Below, piece after piece: positions 24,714 through 33,251 of a stretch of DNA of 64,000 nt (positions are counted from its first letter, which is position 1; the number at the start of each line of letters is the position of its first letter). This DNA is from Cupriavidus basilensis (GTDB lineage: Bacteria; Pseudomonadota; Gammaproteobacteria; Burkholderiales; Burkholderiaceae), in assembly GCF_000876015.1 (NCBI RefSeq), contig NZ_BBQM01000029.1, positions 1 through 64,000 of the forward strand, written 5' to 3'. Below the pieces are notes generated by a model. The model was not told the origin of the DNA. It worked only from the letters and a program-made list of their open reading frames with translations, and searched no databases. The translations under genes and the position numbers were made by a program.

Positions 24714-25637
24714 TCACTCCTCCGTCGCCGCGGTCTTGCGGCTGGCCGCCTGCGGCTCGTCCGGCTCGTCGTCCGGCGCCTTGGGGACGTTGGGCCCCAC
24801 GCCCACGTAGTGGGTGAGGAAGCCCGCCACGGTCGCGGCGAAGGCCAGGCCGGCCACGGGCTTGAGCCAGTCCTTCCAGCCCCGGACCATCGCGCTGATC
24901 TTCGGGTCGCGCGGCAGCTTGTGGTACAGCTCGGGCTTGTCCGCGTGCTGGAGCACGTACATGACGTGGGTGCCGCCGACGCCTTGCGGGTCATAGAGCC
25001 CGGCGCCGTCGTAGCCGCGCGTCTTCAGTTCCTCGACGCGGCTCGCGCCGAGCACCTTCATGTCTTCCTTGCTGCCGAAGCTGATGGCGCCGGTGGGGCA
25101 GGTCTTCACGCACGACGGTTCCTGTCCCACGCCGACGCGGTCGGAGCACAGCGTGCACTTGTAGGCCTTGTTGTCCTGCTTGCTGATGCGCGGCACGTCG
25201 AACGGGCAGCCCGCCACGCAGTAGCCGCAGCCGATGCAGTGTTCCGACTGGAAGTCGACGATGCCGTTGGCGTACTGGACGATCGCGCCGGGGCTCGGGC
25301 ACGCCTTCAGGCAGCCCGGGTCCTCGCAGTGCATGCAGCCGTCCTTGCGGATCAGCCATTCCAGCTTGCCGTTCTCGTGCTCGACCTCGTCGAAGCGCAT
25401 CAGCGTCCAGGTCTGCGGGCTGAGGTCGGCCGGGTTGTCGTAGACGCCGACGTTGTGGCCGACCTCGTCGCGCAGGTCGTTCCACTCGGAGCAGGCCACC
25501 TGGCAGGCCTTGCAGCCGATGCACACGGACACGTCGATGAGCTTGGCCACCTCGGTCTGGTGCTCGCGGGCGCGCGGCGCCGGCGTGAAGTTGCTGGTCG
25601 CCGAGCGCCGGATGATGTTCTGGGATTGCATGGACAT
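24714..25637 (-). CDS. fdoH: Formate dehydrogenase iron-sulfur (beta) subunit
   Basis: A 307-residue protein with four ferredoxin-type clusters: CIGCKACQVAC, GCMHCEDPGCLKACP, HCIGCGYCVAGCP and CTLCSDR...CVKTCP. A single C-terminal transmembrane helix (VAGLAFAATVAGFLTHYVG) anchors it, followed by an acidic tail, as in FdnH/FdoH. It conducts electrons from the molybdenum subunit to the cytochrome. The gene starts five bases after the alpha subunit stop. Confidence 0.95.
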   Translation of the reverse strand: MSMQSQNIIRRSATSNFTPAPRAREHQTEVAKLIDVSVCIGCKACQVACSEWNDLRDEVGHNVGVYDNPADLSPQTWTLMRFDEVEHENGKLEWLIRKDGCMHCEDPGCLKACPSPGAIVQYANGIVDFQSEHCIGCGYCVAGCPFDVPRISKQDNKAYKCTLCSDRVGVGQEPSCVKTCPTGAISFGSKEDMKVLGASRVEELKTRGYDGAGLYDPQGVGGTHVMYVLQHADKPELYHKLPRDPKISAMVRGWKDWLKPVAGLAFAATVAGFLTHYVGVGPNVPKAPDDEPDEPQAASRKTAATEE

Positions 25638-25642
25638 GGCGG

Positions 25643-28600
25643 TCAGGCTTTCTCGATGTTGACCAGGAAGGCTTTGTATTCGGGGGTTTGCGAATTGGCG
25701 TCGCCCACGCTCGGGCTGAGCGTGTTGGCGAGGAAGCCCTTGCGCGTCGCGCCCTCGTAGCCCCAGTTGCAGGGAATGCCGATCTGCTCGAGATCCTGGC
25801 CGGCGACCTTCAGCGTCTTCACCCGCTTGGTGACCACGGCCTTGGCCTTGATGTACCCGCGCTTGGTCGTGATCTTGACCATGTCGCCGTGGGCGATGCC
25901 CTTGCGGGCCGCGAGCGCGGTGCCGATCTCCACGAACTGCTCCGGCTGCATGATGGCGTTCAGGCGGGAGTGCTTGGTCCAGTGGCGGAACAGCTCCGTC
26001 AGGCCGTAGGTGGTGGCCACGTACGGGAACTCGTCGCGCGTGCCCATGCGCTTGCGGTCATTGGGGAGGACGCGCGCGGTCGGGTTGTACGTCACCGCCG
26101 GATGCAGCGGGTTGCTCACCAGCGGGCTCTCGATCGGCTCGTAGTGCTCGGGGAACGGGCCGTCGACCATGCCGCCGACCGAGAACAGGCGTCCCACGCC
26201 TTCGGGCAGCATGATGAACGGGCTCACGCCGCTGCCCGGCGCCGCCGTCGCGGGGTAGTCGGGCACGTCGCTGCCGGACCAGCGCCGGCCATCCCACGAC
26301 ACGATGATGCGCTCGGGGTCCCACGGCTTGCCCATCGGGTCGAGCGAGGCGCGGTTGTACAGGATGCGGCGGTTGGCCGGCCAGGCCCAGGCCCAGCCGG
26401 GCGTGGCGCCGTGGCCGGTGTCGGTGTTGTCGCGCCGGGCCATCTGGTTGCCGGCCTGGGTCCAGGAGCCGCAGAAGATCCAGTTGAAGCTGGCGGTCGA
26501 GCCGTCGTCGCGCAGCTGCCCGAATTCGGACAGCAGCTCGCCCTTGCGCGCGAAGATCTGGCCCTGGTCGTCGCGCAGGTCTTCGAGCGCGTAGCCGTTG
26601 GCCTCCTTGGCGACTTCCTCCGGCTCCGGGTTGTACGGGTCCTGGTAGTCCCACGTCATGTTCAGCACCTGCTCGGGGCAGGCGCCGCCTTCCTTCGCAT
26701 AGAGCTCGCGCATCTTCATGAAGATGCCGCCGAGGATGCGGCCGTCGTGGCGCGCTTCGGCGGGCGGCTCGGCGCCGGCGAAATGCCACTGCAGCCAGCG
26801 GCCGGAATTGACGATCGCGCCGTTTTCCTCGGCGAAGCAGGAGGAGGGCAGGCGGAACACCTCGGTCTGGATCGCGGCCGGGTCGACGTCGTTGAACTCG
26901 CCGTGGTTGCGCCAGAACGTCGAGGTCTCGGTCTGCAGCGGGTCGATGATGACGAGGAACTTGAGCTTGGCCAGCGAGGCGCGGATCTTGTTCGAGTCCG
27001 GCATCGCGGCGATGGGGTTGAAGCCCTGCGCGATGTAGCCGTTGACCTTGCCTTCGTACATGCGGTCGAAGAAGGCCAGCATGTCGTAGCTCTTGTCCCA
27101 CTTGGGCAGCCAGTCGTAGCCCCAGTCGTTGGCGCGCGTGGCGTGCTCGCCGTAGAGGCTCTTCATCAGGCTGACGAAGAACTTGGGCGTGTTCTTGTAG
27201 TAGTTCACCTGGCCGGGCAACTGCTCGGCGGGCGTGCTGGCGTCGAGATACTGCTTCAGCGTCTGCTGGCTGTCCGAGGGCAGGTTGAGGTAGCCCGGCA
27301 GGCGCAGCGACAGCAGGCCCAGGTCGGTGTAGCCCTGGATGTTCGAGTGCCCGCGCAGCGCGTTCACGCCGCCGCCGGCCATGCCGATATTGCCGAGCAG
27401 CAGCTGGATCATCCCCGAGCCGCGGATGATCTGCGCGCCGCTGCTGTGGTGCGTCCAGCCCAGCGCGTAGAGGAACGTCGCGGTGCGGTTGGGCGCGCTG
27501 GTCGAGGCCATGATCTCGCAGATCCGCAGGAAGTCTTCCTGCGGCGTGCCGCAGATGGCCGAGACCATTTCCGGCGTGTAGCGCGCGACGTGCGCCTTGA
27601 GCAGGTTGAAGACGCAGCGGGGATGCGCAAGCGTCGGGTCCTGCAGCGCGTGGCCGTTGGCGTCCAGCTCGTAGAGCCACGTGCGGTTGTCGTACTTGCC
27701 GGCGGCGCTGTCGAAGCCGCTGAACAGGCCTTCGTCGAAGCGGTAGCCCTCGCTGACGATCAGGCTGGCGTTGGTATAGGCCTTGACGTACTCGTGCTGG
27801 ATCTTGTCGTGGTCGAGCAGGTACTTGACCATGCCCATCAGGAAGGCCACGTCCGAGCCGGCCCGGATCGGCGCGTAGATGTCCGCGACCGACGCGCTGC
27901 GGTTGAAGCGCGGGTCCACCACGATCACCTTGGCGCCGTTGCGGATCTTGGCCTCGATGACCCACTTGAAGCCGACCGGGTGCGCCTCGGCGGGGTTGCC
28001 GCCCATGATGAGGATGACGTTGGCGTTCTTGATGTCGACCCAGTTGTTGGTCATCGAGCCGCGGCCGAACGTCGGCGCCAGCGCCGACACGGTGGGCGCG
28101 TGGCACACGCGGGCCTGGCAGTCCAGGCCGAGGATGCCCAGCGCCCGCGCGAACTTGAAGTCGAGGATGCCGGTCTCGTTGCTGGCCGCCGACGAGGCCA
28201 GCATGCCGCTCGACAGCCAGCGGTTGACCAGCTCGCCTTTCTCGTTGCGCGCGATGAAGTTCTTGTCGCGGTCGTCCTTGAGCAGGCGGGCGATGCGCGT
28301 GGTGGCCTCGTCCCAGCTGATGCGCTTCCATTCGTTGGAGCCGGGCGCCCGGTATTCCGGGTATTTCAGGCGGTTCTCGCTATGAATGAAATCGACCAGG
28401 CCGGCGCCCTTGGGGCAGAGCGAGCCGCGGCTGACCGGATGGTCGGGATCGCCTTCGATGTGGAAGATGCTGGCCTTGGCGTTCTTGGCGCCGTCTCCCG
28501 TGCTGTACATCAGGAGGCCGCAGCCGACCGAGCAATAGGTGCAGTTGTTGCGGGTTTCCCTGGCGCGCAGCAGCTTGTACTGCCGGATGTCGGCCGCCCT

Positions 28601-28753
28601 TGCCGGACTGGGCGCGAACCCGAGGGCCGTTGCCGTGGCGGTGGCCGCCCCTGCGCCGCATAACTTCAGAAACTGCCTTCGACCGAAATGCAGGTTCGCG
28701 CGTGTGTTCGCGCGTGTTTTGGGGGCTTCACTTTGCATTTGAATTGTATCCAT
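25643..28753 (-). CDS. fdoG: Formate dehydrogenase catalytic (alpha) subunit, Cys in place of Sec
   Basis: A 1036-residue molybdopterin enzyme. A Tat signal (GRRQFLKLCGAG, about 24-54) sends it to the periplasm. An Fe4S4 site follows (NNCTYCSVGC, GSLCPKGAG) and then the MGD-binding domains, ending with the molydopterin dinucleotide-binding domain. At residue 217 the motif ARVCHAPTV has Cys (TGC at 28103-28105) where E. coli FdnG/FdoG has selenocysteine, so no SelB system is needed. It oxidises formate to CO2 for quinone reduction. ATG 28753 lies inside a CCATAC operator arm; ATG 28738 (MQSEAPK) is an equally possible start and would leave the operator outside the gene. Operon order is alpha, beta, gamma, FdhE. 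Confidence 0.95.
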   Translation of the reverse strand: MDTIQMQSEAPKTRANTRANLHFGRRQFLKLCGAGAATATATALGFAPSPARAADIRQYKLLRARETRNNCTYCSVGCGLLMYSTGDGAKNAKASIFHIEGDPDHPVSRGSLCPKGAGLVDFIHSENRLKYPEYRAPGSNEWKRISWDEATTRIARLLKDDRDKNFIARNEKGELVNRWLSSGMLASSAASNETGILDFKFARALGILGLDCQARVCHAPTVSALAPTFGRGSMTNNWVDIKNANVILIMGGNPAEAHPVGFKWVIEAKIRNGAKVIVVDPRFNRSASVADIYAPIRAGSDVAFLMGMVKYLLDHDKIQHEYVKAYTNASLIVSEGYRFDEGLFSGFDSAAGKYDNRTWLYELDANGHALQDPTLAHPRCVFNLLKAHVARYTPEMVSAICGTPQEDFLRICEIMASTSAPNRTATFLYALGWTHHSSGAQIIRGSGMIQLLLGNIGMAGGGVNALRGHSNIQGYTDLGLLSLRLPGYLNLPSDSQQTLKQYLDASTPAEQLPGQVNYYKNTPKFFVSLMKSLYGEHATRANDWGYDWLPKWDKSYDMLAFFDRMYEGKVNGYIAQGFNPIAAMPDSNKIRASLAKLKFLVIIDPLQTETSTFWRNHGEFNDVDPAAIQTEVFRLPSSCFAEENGAIVNSGRWLQWHFAGAEPPAEARHDGRILGGIFMKMRELYAKEGGACPEQVLNMTWDYQDPYNPEPEEVAKEANGYALEDLRDDQGQIFARKGELLSEFGQLRDDGSTASFNWIFCGSWTQAGNQMARRDNTDTGHGATPGWAWAWPANRRILYNRASLDPMGKPWDPERIIVSWDGRRWSGSDVPDYPATAAPGSGVSPFIMLPEGVGRLFSVGGMVDGPFPEHYEPIESPLVSNPLHPAVTYNPTARVLPNDRKRMGTRDEFPYVATTYGLTELFRHWTKHSRLNAIMQPEQFVEIGTALAARKGIAHGDMVKITTKRGYIKAKAVVTKRVKTLKVAGQDLEQIGIPCNWGYEGATRKGFLANTLSPSVGDANSQTPEYKAFLVNIEKA

Positions 28754-28773
28754 ACAGAAATTCGTATGTATGG
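28750..28773. promoter_or_regulatory. CCATAC-N12-GTATGG operator at the fdoG start
   Basis: CCATAC (28750-28755) and GTATGG (28768-28773) form an inverted pair, with extended arms ATCCATACA and TGTATGGAT. The same pair occurs before the NIT4-like nitrilase (37215-37238) with the same 12 bp spacing. It overlaps the first possible start codon of fdoG, as expected of a repressor or proximal activator site. Confidence 0.7.
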
Positions 28774-29400
28774 ATCTATAAAAGTTACGCGAACTGTAGA
28801 TGAAATTTCCACGGATTGCCAGAGACAGGTCCTTGTGAACATAACTCGATGGCTAAAAAGTCACATATTTGACGTGTCTTGGCAGCAAATATGAGATAAA
28901 AGACATATTAGCGAAGCCAAAGCGACTTTTATCGATCCCGCCTTGCGCTGGGAAAGCCGTGTGGCGCTTTGCTGGCTTTGTCAAGTCATCTACTCGTTTT
29001 ATGTCCATGCAGTTCATGTCATGCTATGCTTTGATAGCGTATTTTCCATACGTATTGATATTGTATGGATCTGCATTGGATATACCTTGGACATCCACCG
29101 CGCCGGTCCGCGCCGATAGCCATCTGGCACCTCCGGCGGCCGCCTCGCGCGCATTACCGCGGGCATTGCCTGTAGCGCCGGGCCTGCGCGGCTCCGACGC
29201 GCGCGCCTGCCGTGCGCGATGCGCGTGCATGGGTGCAAGGAACAACGCCGGGCGACCCGATGCGCGCGGATGCGTCTAAATGTCGCAATTAATCCGGAAT
29301 GGAATTGATTTGGCCTATTGGGATAAAAGTTATTTTTCATCGCGCAAAAATTGGCCCATGAAATAATTGAAAAAAATAACCAGATCACAAGGGGTTCGAT
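28774..29400. other. AT-rich divergent gap, formate dehydrogenase / chemoreceptor
   Basis: This gap of more than 600 bp is far richer in A/T than its surroundings between 28774 and 29095, then returns to high G+C. I find no protein with family features in it. It contains the second operator pair at 29046-29068 and a run of A/T (29320-29395) just before the chemoreceptor, where the promoter should be. A Shine-Dalgarno AAGGGG sits before the ATG at 29401. Confidence 0.6.
29046..29068. promoter_or_regulatory. CCATAC-N11-GTATGG operator between fdoG and the chemoreceptor
   Basis: CCATAC (29046-29051) and GTATGG (29063-29068), with the right arm extended to TTGTATGGAT as at the other sites. It is about 290 bp upstream of fdoG and 330 bp upstream of the chemoreceptor, too far for a core promoter, but consistent with a second binding site for looping. 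Confidence 0.6.
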
Positions 29401-30999
29401 ATGCTGTTTTCCAGAATGCGGGTAAGCGCGCGGCTTTACGCCGGATTTGGCCTGATCTTCGCCGTGCTCGTCGCGGTGACCGCGGTGGCGATGGTCAAGG
29501 TAGACGTCATCAAGAGCGCGCTGCATGCGAACAGCGAGCGCCATGCGGTGATCCAGCGCTATGCGATCAATTTCCGCGGTTCCGCGCATGACCGCTCGAT
29601 CGCGGTGCGCGACGTGGTCCTGGCCGCAACGCCCGCCGAGCGCCAGAAGCAGGTCGATTTCATCGCGGCCAGGGCTCGCTTCTACGCCGACTCGACCGCG
29701 GGCATCGAGTCGCTGCTGGCCTCCACCCGGACCTCGCAGGAGGTGCTGGCGCTGTATCGCGACATTCGCGCGGCCGAGGCTGCCGCGGTGGCCACCACCA
29801 ATGCGATCATCGCGGGAACCGCCGCCGATGCGCTTTCGCAGCCGGCTATCCGCGAATTATTGTGGGAGCGCGCAAAACCGCAATACGAGCAATGGCTGGC
29901 CACCATCAACCGGCTTATCGATTTCGAGGAAAAGCGCATTCGCCAGGAAAATGACACGGCATTGTCCGAGGCTGGCGGTTTCCTGAATCTGATGCTGACC
30001 GCGCTGGCGCTCGCACTGGTCATCAGCGCGCTGGTGGCGTGGCGGGTATCGCGCAGCATCCTGCAGCAGCTGGGCGCGGAGCCGAGCGCGCTGGCCGAAG
30101 TCGCCAGGAATGTCTCGGAAGGCGACCTCAGCCCCTATGCCGATGGCCGGCAGGCGCCGCCGGGCAGCGTGCTGGCGTCGCTGTCGGTCATGCGCGAAAG
30201 CCTGGCCGGCGTGGTCGGCGACGTGCGCTCGGCATCGGATGTGCTGGCCACCGATTCGACCGGCATCGTGGAAGGCAACAGCGGCCTGATGCGGCGCACC
30301 GAGGCGCAGGCCGCCAGCCTGCAGCAGACCGCCGCGTCGATGAGCCAGATGACGGGCATCGTCCGCAACAACGCGGAGTCCGCCCGCCAGGCGGCCCAGC
30401 TCGCCGTTGCCGCCAACGAGGCGGCGCAGAAGGGCGGCGCGGCGGTCGGGCAGGTCGTCTCGACCATGAGCGAGATCGCGGCGAGCTCGAAGAAGATCGC
30501 GGACATCATCGGCGTGATCGACGAAATCGCCTTCCAGACCAACCTGCTCGCGCTGAACGCGGCGGTGGAGGCGGCGCGCGCGGGCGAGCAGGGGCGCGGA
30601 TTCGCCGTGGTCGCGGGCGAGGTGCGCCGGCTCGCGCAGCGCTGCGCGGGCGCGGCCAGGGAGATCAAGACGCAGATCGACGCCAGCGTCTCCAGGGTCG
30701 AGGCCGGCTCCAGCCTGGTCGGCGCCACCGGCACGACGATGGCCGACATCGTGAGCCAGGTCCAGCGGGTTGCCGCGCTGATCGCGGAGATCAGCGCCGC
30801 GACCAGCGAGCAGACCGAGGGCATCGCGCAGGTCAGCGACGCCGTCACCCAGCTCGATCAGGTGACGCAGGAGAACGCGGTGCTGGTCGAGCAGAGCGCC
30901 AGCGCGGTCGACGGGCTCAGGCACCAGGCGGCGCATCTGGCGCGGGTCGTGAGCGTGTTCAAGCTCGGCGGCCGGGCGCCGGCCCTGGCGGCGGCGTAG
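29401..30999 (+). CDS. Methyl-accepting chemotaxis protein
   Basis: A 532-residue chemoreceptor. The first membrane helix (about 10-33) is followed by a periplasmic four-helix domain of roughly 155 residues, a second membrane helix (about 195-216, LNLMLTALALALVISALVAW), HAMP, and the cytoplasmic coiled coil. The hairpin tip is DEIAFQTNLLALNAAVEAARAGEQGRGFAVVAGEVRRLAQR, the CheA/CheW contact region. The periplasmic domain should sense a small molecule; which one cannot be read. It diverges from the formate dehydrogenase operon across a gap with shared operators, so a link to formate or to the compounds of the neighbouring nitrilase genes is a fair guess. Confidence 0.95.
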   Translation: MLFSRMRVSARLYAGFGLIFAVLVAVTAVAMVKVDVIKSALHANSERHAVIQRYAINFRGSAHDRSIAVRDVVLAATPAERQKQVDFIAARARFYADSTAGIESLLASTRTSQEVLALYRDIRAAEAAAVATTNAIIAGTAADALSQPAIRELLWERAKPQYEQWLATINRLIDFEEKRIRQENDTALSEAGGFLNLMLTALALALVISALVAWRVSRSILQQLGAEPSALAEVARNVSEGDLSPYADGRQAPPGSVLASLSVMRESLAGVVGDVRSASDVLATDSTGIVEGNSGLMRRTEAQAASLQQTAASMSQMTGIVRNNAESARQAAQLAVAANEAAQKGGAAVGQVVSTMSEIAASSKKIADIIGVIDEIAFQTNLLALNAAVEAARAGEQGRGFAVVAGEVRRLAQRCAGAAREIKTQIDASVSRVEAGSSLVGATGTTMADIVSQVQRVAALIAEISAATSEQTEGIAQVSDAVTQLDQVTQENAVLVEQSASAVDGLRHQAAHLARVVSVFKLGGRAPALAAA

Positions 31000-31025
31000 T
31001 GGCCGCGCAGCACGGGTCCGCAGCC

Positions 31026-31361
31026 ATGACGACGCCTGCCGATGCGGTTTCCCGCGTGCCCGCCGCCGGCCAGTCCGTGGACCTGCGCGCCGGCGACGAG
31101 CCGCCGTCCCCGGCGCAGCGGCGCAGGTTCGCCTTGGTCATGGCCGCCGGCGGCGTCTTCGTCGCGCTGCTGCTGGGCGCCTTCGTCTTCGGCGTCTCGC
31201 GCCCGCAGACCGCGGCGGCCGAGGCGGCCGAGCGCCACGCCGTCGCGCAGTGCTGGCGCCGCAGCCAGGCGGCGGCGTCGCCGGCCTCCCGCAGCTTCCA
31301 GGCGGAAGCCTGCCGGGAGATGGAAAAGCAGTTCCGCAGCAAGTTCCGGCGCGCGCCCTGA
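31026..31361 (+). CDS. Small single-pass membrane protein of unknown function
   Basis: A 111-residue protein. The first 38 residues are hydrophilic and rich in Pro and Asp, one membrane helix follows (FALVMAAGGVFVALLLGAFVFGV), and the C-terminal 50 residues are Ala/Arg/Gln-rich with two Cys (VAQCWRRSQ, EACREMEKQ). I recognise no family. It lies 26 bp after the chemoreceptor and 27 bp before a thioredoxin-like gene on the same strand, so it may be co-transcribed with both. The two periplasmic Cys would suit a redox partner of the next protein, but this is only a suggestion. Confidence 0.6.
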   Translation: MTTPADAVSRVPAAGQSVDLRAGDEPPSPAQRRRFALVMAAGGVFVALLLGAFVFGVSRPQTAAAEAAERHAVAQCWRRSQAAASPASRSFQAEACREMEKQFRSKFRRAP

Positions 31362-31388
31362 CTGCGCGCGCCGGTGGAGCGTATTCGC

Positions 31389-32030
31389 ATGTCCCTTTCT
31401 TCAGCGGACGCCGGCAGCCAGCCGGCGCTTCCTTTCCTGCGCCGCCGGGCGGTGGTGGTGTTCCTGTGCGTCGCGGTCGCCATCCTCACCGCGACCGGGG
31501 CCGGCTTGTGGCGCTACTTCGGCGTGGGCGGCCTGCGCACCTACGCCGATCGCGCCGTGGTGTTCGGCGATGCCGACCTGCGCCTGCCGCCGGAACTGGC
31601 CGGCAACACCGGCCGCATCCGGGTGGTCCATTTCTGGGACCCGGACTGCACCACCTGCAACAAGGAGACCGACGCGCACCTGAACTACCTGATGCAGATG
31701 TACCGCAACGCCAGGGTCGACTTCTACAGCGTGCAGAAGCCGGGCACGCATGGCGTGCTGGCGCCGTTCCTGCAAGGCAAGCTCAGGCCGCTGGCGCGCA
31801 TCGAAGGCATGGAGCGGCTGCCGGCCAGCCCGTCGATGGCGATCTGGGCCGCCGATGGCCGGCTGGCGTACGCCGGGCCCTACAGCCAGGGGCTGGTGTG
31901 CAGCTCGGCCAACAGCTTCGTCGAGCCGATCCTCGACAAGCTCGTCGCCGGGCAGCGGGTCGAGCCGTTCTCGATGCTGGCGGTCGGGTGTTACTGTCCC
32001 TGGAGCGCGACGCCGGACGGCGCCCGGTAG
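31389..32030 (+). CDS. Membrane-anchored thioredoxin-fold protein (DUF6436-like)
   Basis: A 213-residue protein with an N-terminal membrane anchor (AVVVFLCVAVAILTATGAGLW) and a thioredoxin-like domain: IRVVHFWDPDCTTCNKETDAHL carries a CxxC (Cys-Thr-Thr-Cys), and LPASPSMAIWAADGRLAYAGPY provides the cis-Pro side. Near the end are two more Cys in VGCYCPWS. Such proteins are seen beside cytochrome oxidase genes and may help copper insertion or thiol redox. ATG 31389 has GGAG ten bases upstream; a GTG at 31374 is weaker. The last 40 coding bases overlap the end of cyoE on the other strand. Confidence 0.78.
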   Translation: MSLSSADAGSQPALPFLRRRAVVVFLCVAVAILTATGAGLWRYFGVGGLRTYADRAVVFGDADLRLPPELAGNTGRIRVVHFWDPDCTTCNKETDAHLNYLMQMYRNARVDFYSVQKPGTHGVLAPFLQGKLRPLARIEGMERLPASPSMAIWAADGRLAYAGPYSQGLVCSSANSFVEPILDKLVAGQRVEPFSMLAVGCYCPWSATPDGAR

Positions 32031-32878
32031 AAGTCCACCGACATCGCGAAGCTCAGCACGGTGATGATGGCGATGGAGGCGAAGAACAGCTTGCGCGCCC
32101 ACCGCCGCTGGTCGCCGGCGGTGCGGCCCGCCAGCCCCAGCCTGAACCAGTAGATGCCGCTCGCCAGCGCGGCGAGCGTGTACAGCCATCCGGTATAGCC
32201 CAGGACGCCGAGCATCAGCGTGGCGCCGGTGAACGCGGCGATGTAGGCGACGATGTGCCGCCTGGCCGCGGGCAGGCCCCTGACCACCGGCAGCACCGGG
32301 ATCGCCGCGGCGCGGTAGTCGGCGGCGCGGAAGATGGCGATGGCGTAGGAATGCGGCATCTGCCACAGGCTGAACATCACCAGCAGCGTCAGCGCGGCCG
32401 CGTCGAAGCGCCCGCTTGCCGCGCAATAGCCCACCACCGGCGGCATCGCCCCCGAGATGCTGCCCACCAGCGTGCCGTGCACGGAGCTGCGCTTGAGGCA
32501 GAGCGTGTACGCGCCCACGTAGACCGCGTAGCCGATCGTCACGAGCGCCACCGGCATGACCTGCCGGGTGGCCGCGTAGAGCAGGCCGGCGCCCGCCAGC
32601 CCCAGCACGCACGCGTAGAGCAGGGCCAGCGGCATGGGCACCGCGCCGGTGACCATCGGGCGGTTGCGGGTGCGCGCCATCAGGCCGTCGATGTCGCGGT
32701 CGACGATGTTGTTGACCACGCAGCCCGAGGCAATCACCAGCGCGACGCCCAGCGCCACGAGGCAGCCCCTGGTCCAGTTGATGTCTCCCCGCGAGGCGAG
32801 CAGGAAGCCGCCCGTCACGGAGATCATGTTGCCCATCACGATGCCGGGCTTGGTGAGTTGAAGATAGGGGCGATACAT
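31991..32878 (-). CDS. cyoE: Heme O synthase (protoheme IX farnesyltransferase)
   Basis: A 295-residue UbiA-family prenyltransferase with about nine membrane helices. The two Asp-rich motifs are NNIVDRDIDGLMARTRNRP and DYRAAAIP; LTKPGIVMGN opens the family. It farnesylates heme B to heme O for the Cyo oxidase. It is last in cyoABCDE, 38 bp after cyoD. Its 3' end overlaps the convergent thioredoxin-fold gene by 40 bp, so the final residues of both proteins are fixed by the same DNA. Confidence 0.95.
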   Translation of the reverse strand: MYRPYLQLTKPGIVMGNMISVTGGFLLASRGDINWTRGCLVALGVALVIASGCVVNNIVDRDIDGLMARTRNRPMVTGAVPMPLALLYACVLGLAGAGLLYAATRQVMPVALVTIGYAVYVGAYTLCLKRSSVHGTLVGSISGAMPPVVGYCAASGRFDAAALTLLVMFSLWQMPHSYAIAIFRAADYRAAAIPVLPVVRGLPAARRHIVAYIAAFTGATLMLGVLGYTGWLYTLAALASGIYWFRLGLAGRTAGDQRRWARKLFFASIAIITVLSFAMSVDFYRAPSGVALQGQ

Positions 32879-32916
32879 GGTTTCGGGATGCGGGGGGCGC
32901 GGCGCGGGCCGTGGCC

Positions 32917-33249
32917 TCAGTTGATCATCATGTTGTAGTGCATGCTCCAGATGATCCAGACCGACAGCGCCACGATGATGAAGAGGATGACCAGGGTGAA
33001 CACGAAGCTGATCAGGTTCCAGCCGCCTTCGGACGAGCGGTTCATGTGCAGGAAGAAGACCAGCTGCACCACGAGCTGCGCGACCGCGAACGCCACCGCC
33101 AGCAGCAGCGTGGCCGGGCGCGACAGCACCGGGTGCATGATCAGCGCGAACGGGATCACGGTGAGGATGGCCGACAGCGCGAAGCCGATGTTGTAGGAGC
33201 GCGCGCTGCCGTGGCTCTCGCCGGCGCGGGTAGTCGCATGGTTGGCCAT
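32917..33249 (-). CDS. cyoD: Cytochrome bo3 quinol oxidase subunit IV
   Basis: A 110-residue membrane protein with three helices (NIGFALSAILTVIPFALIM, LLLAVAFAVAQLVVQLVFFLHM, NLISFVFTLVILFIIVALSVWI), the length and form of CyoD, which stabilises the oxidase core. The start ATG 33249 is two bases after the cyoC stop. Confidence 0.94.
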   Translation of the reverse strand: MANHATTRAGESHGSARSYNIGFALSAILTVIPFALIMHPVLSRPATLLLAVAFAVAQLVVQLVFFLHMNRSSEGGWNLISFVFTLVILFIIVALSVWIIWSMHYNMMIN

Positions 33250-33251
33250 GA

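Noticed and set aside
28869..29279. 136-codon open frame between formate dehydrogenase and the chemoreceptor
   Set aside because: No family motif, composition changes within the frame, and it covers the operator pair at 29046-29068.
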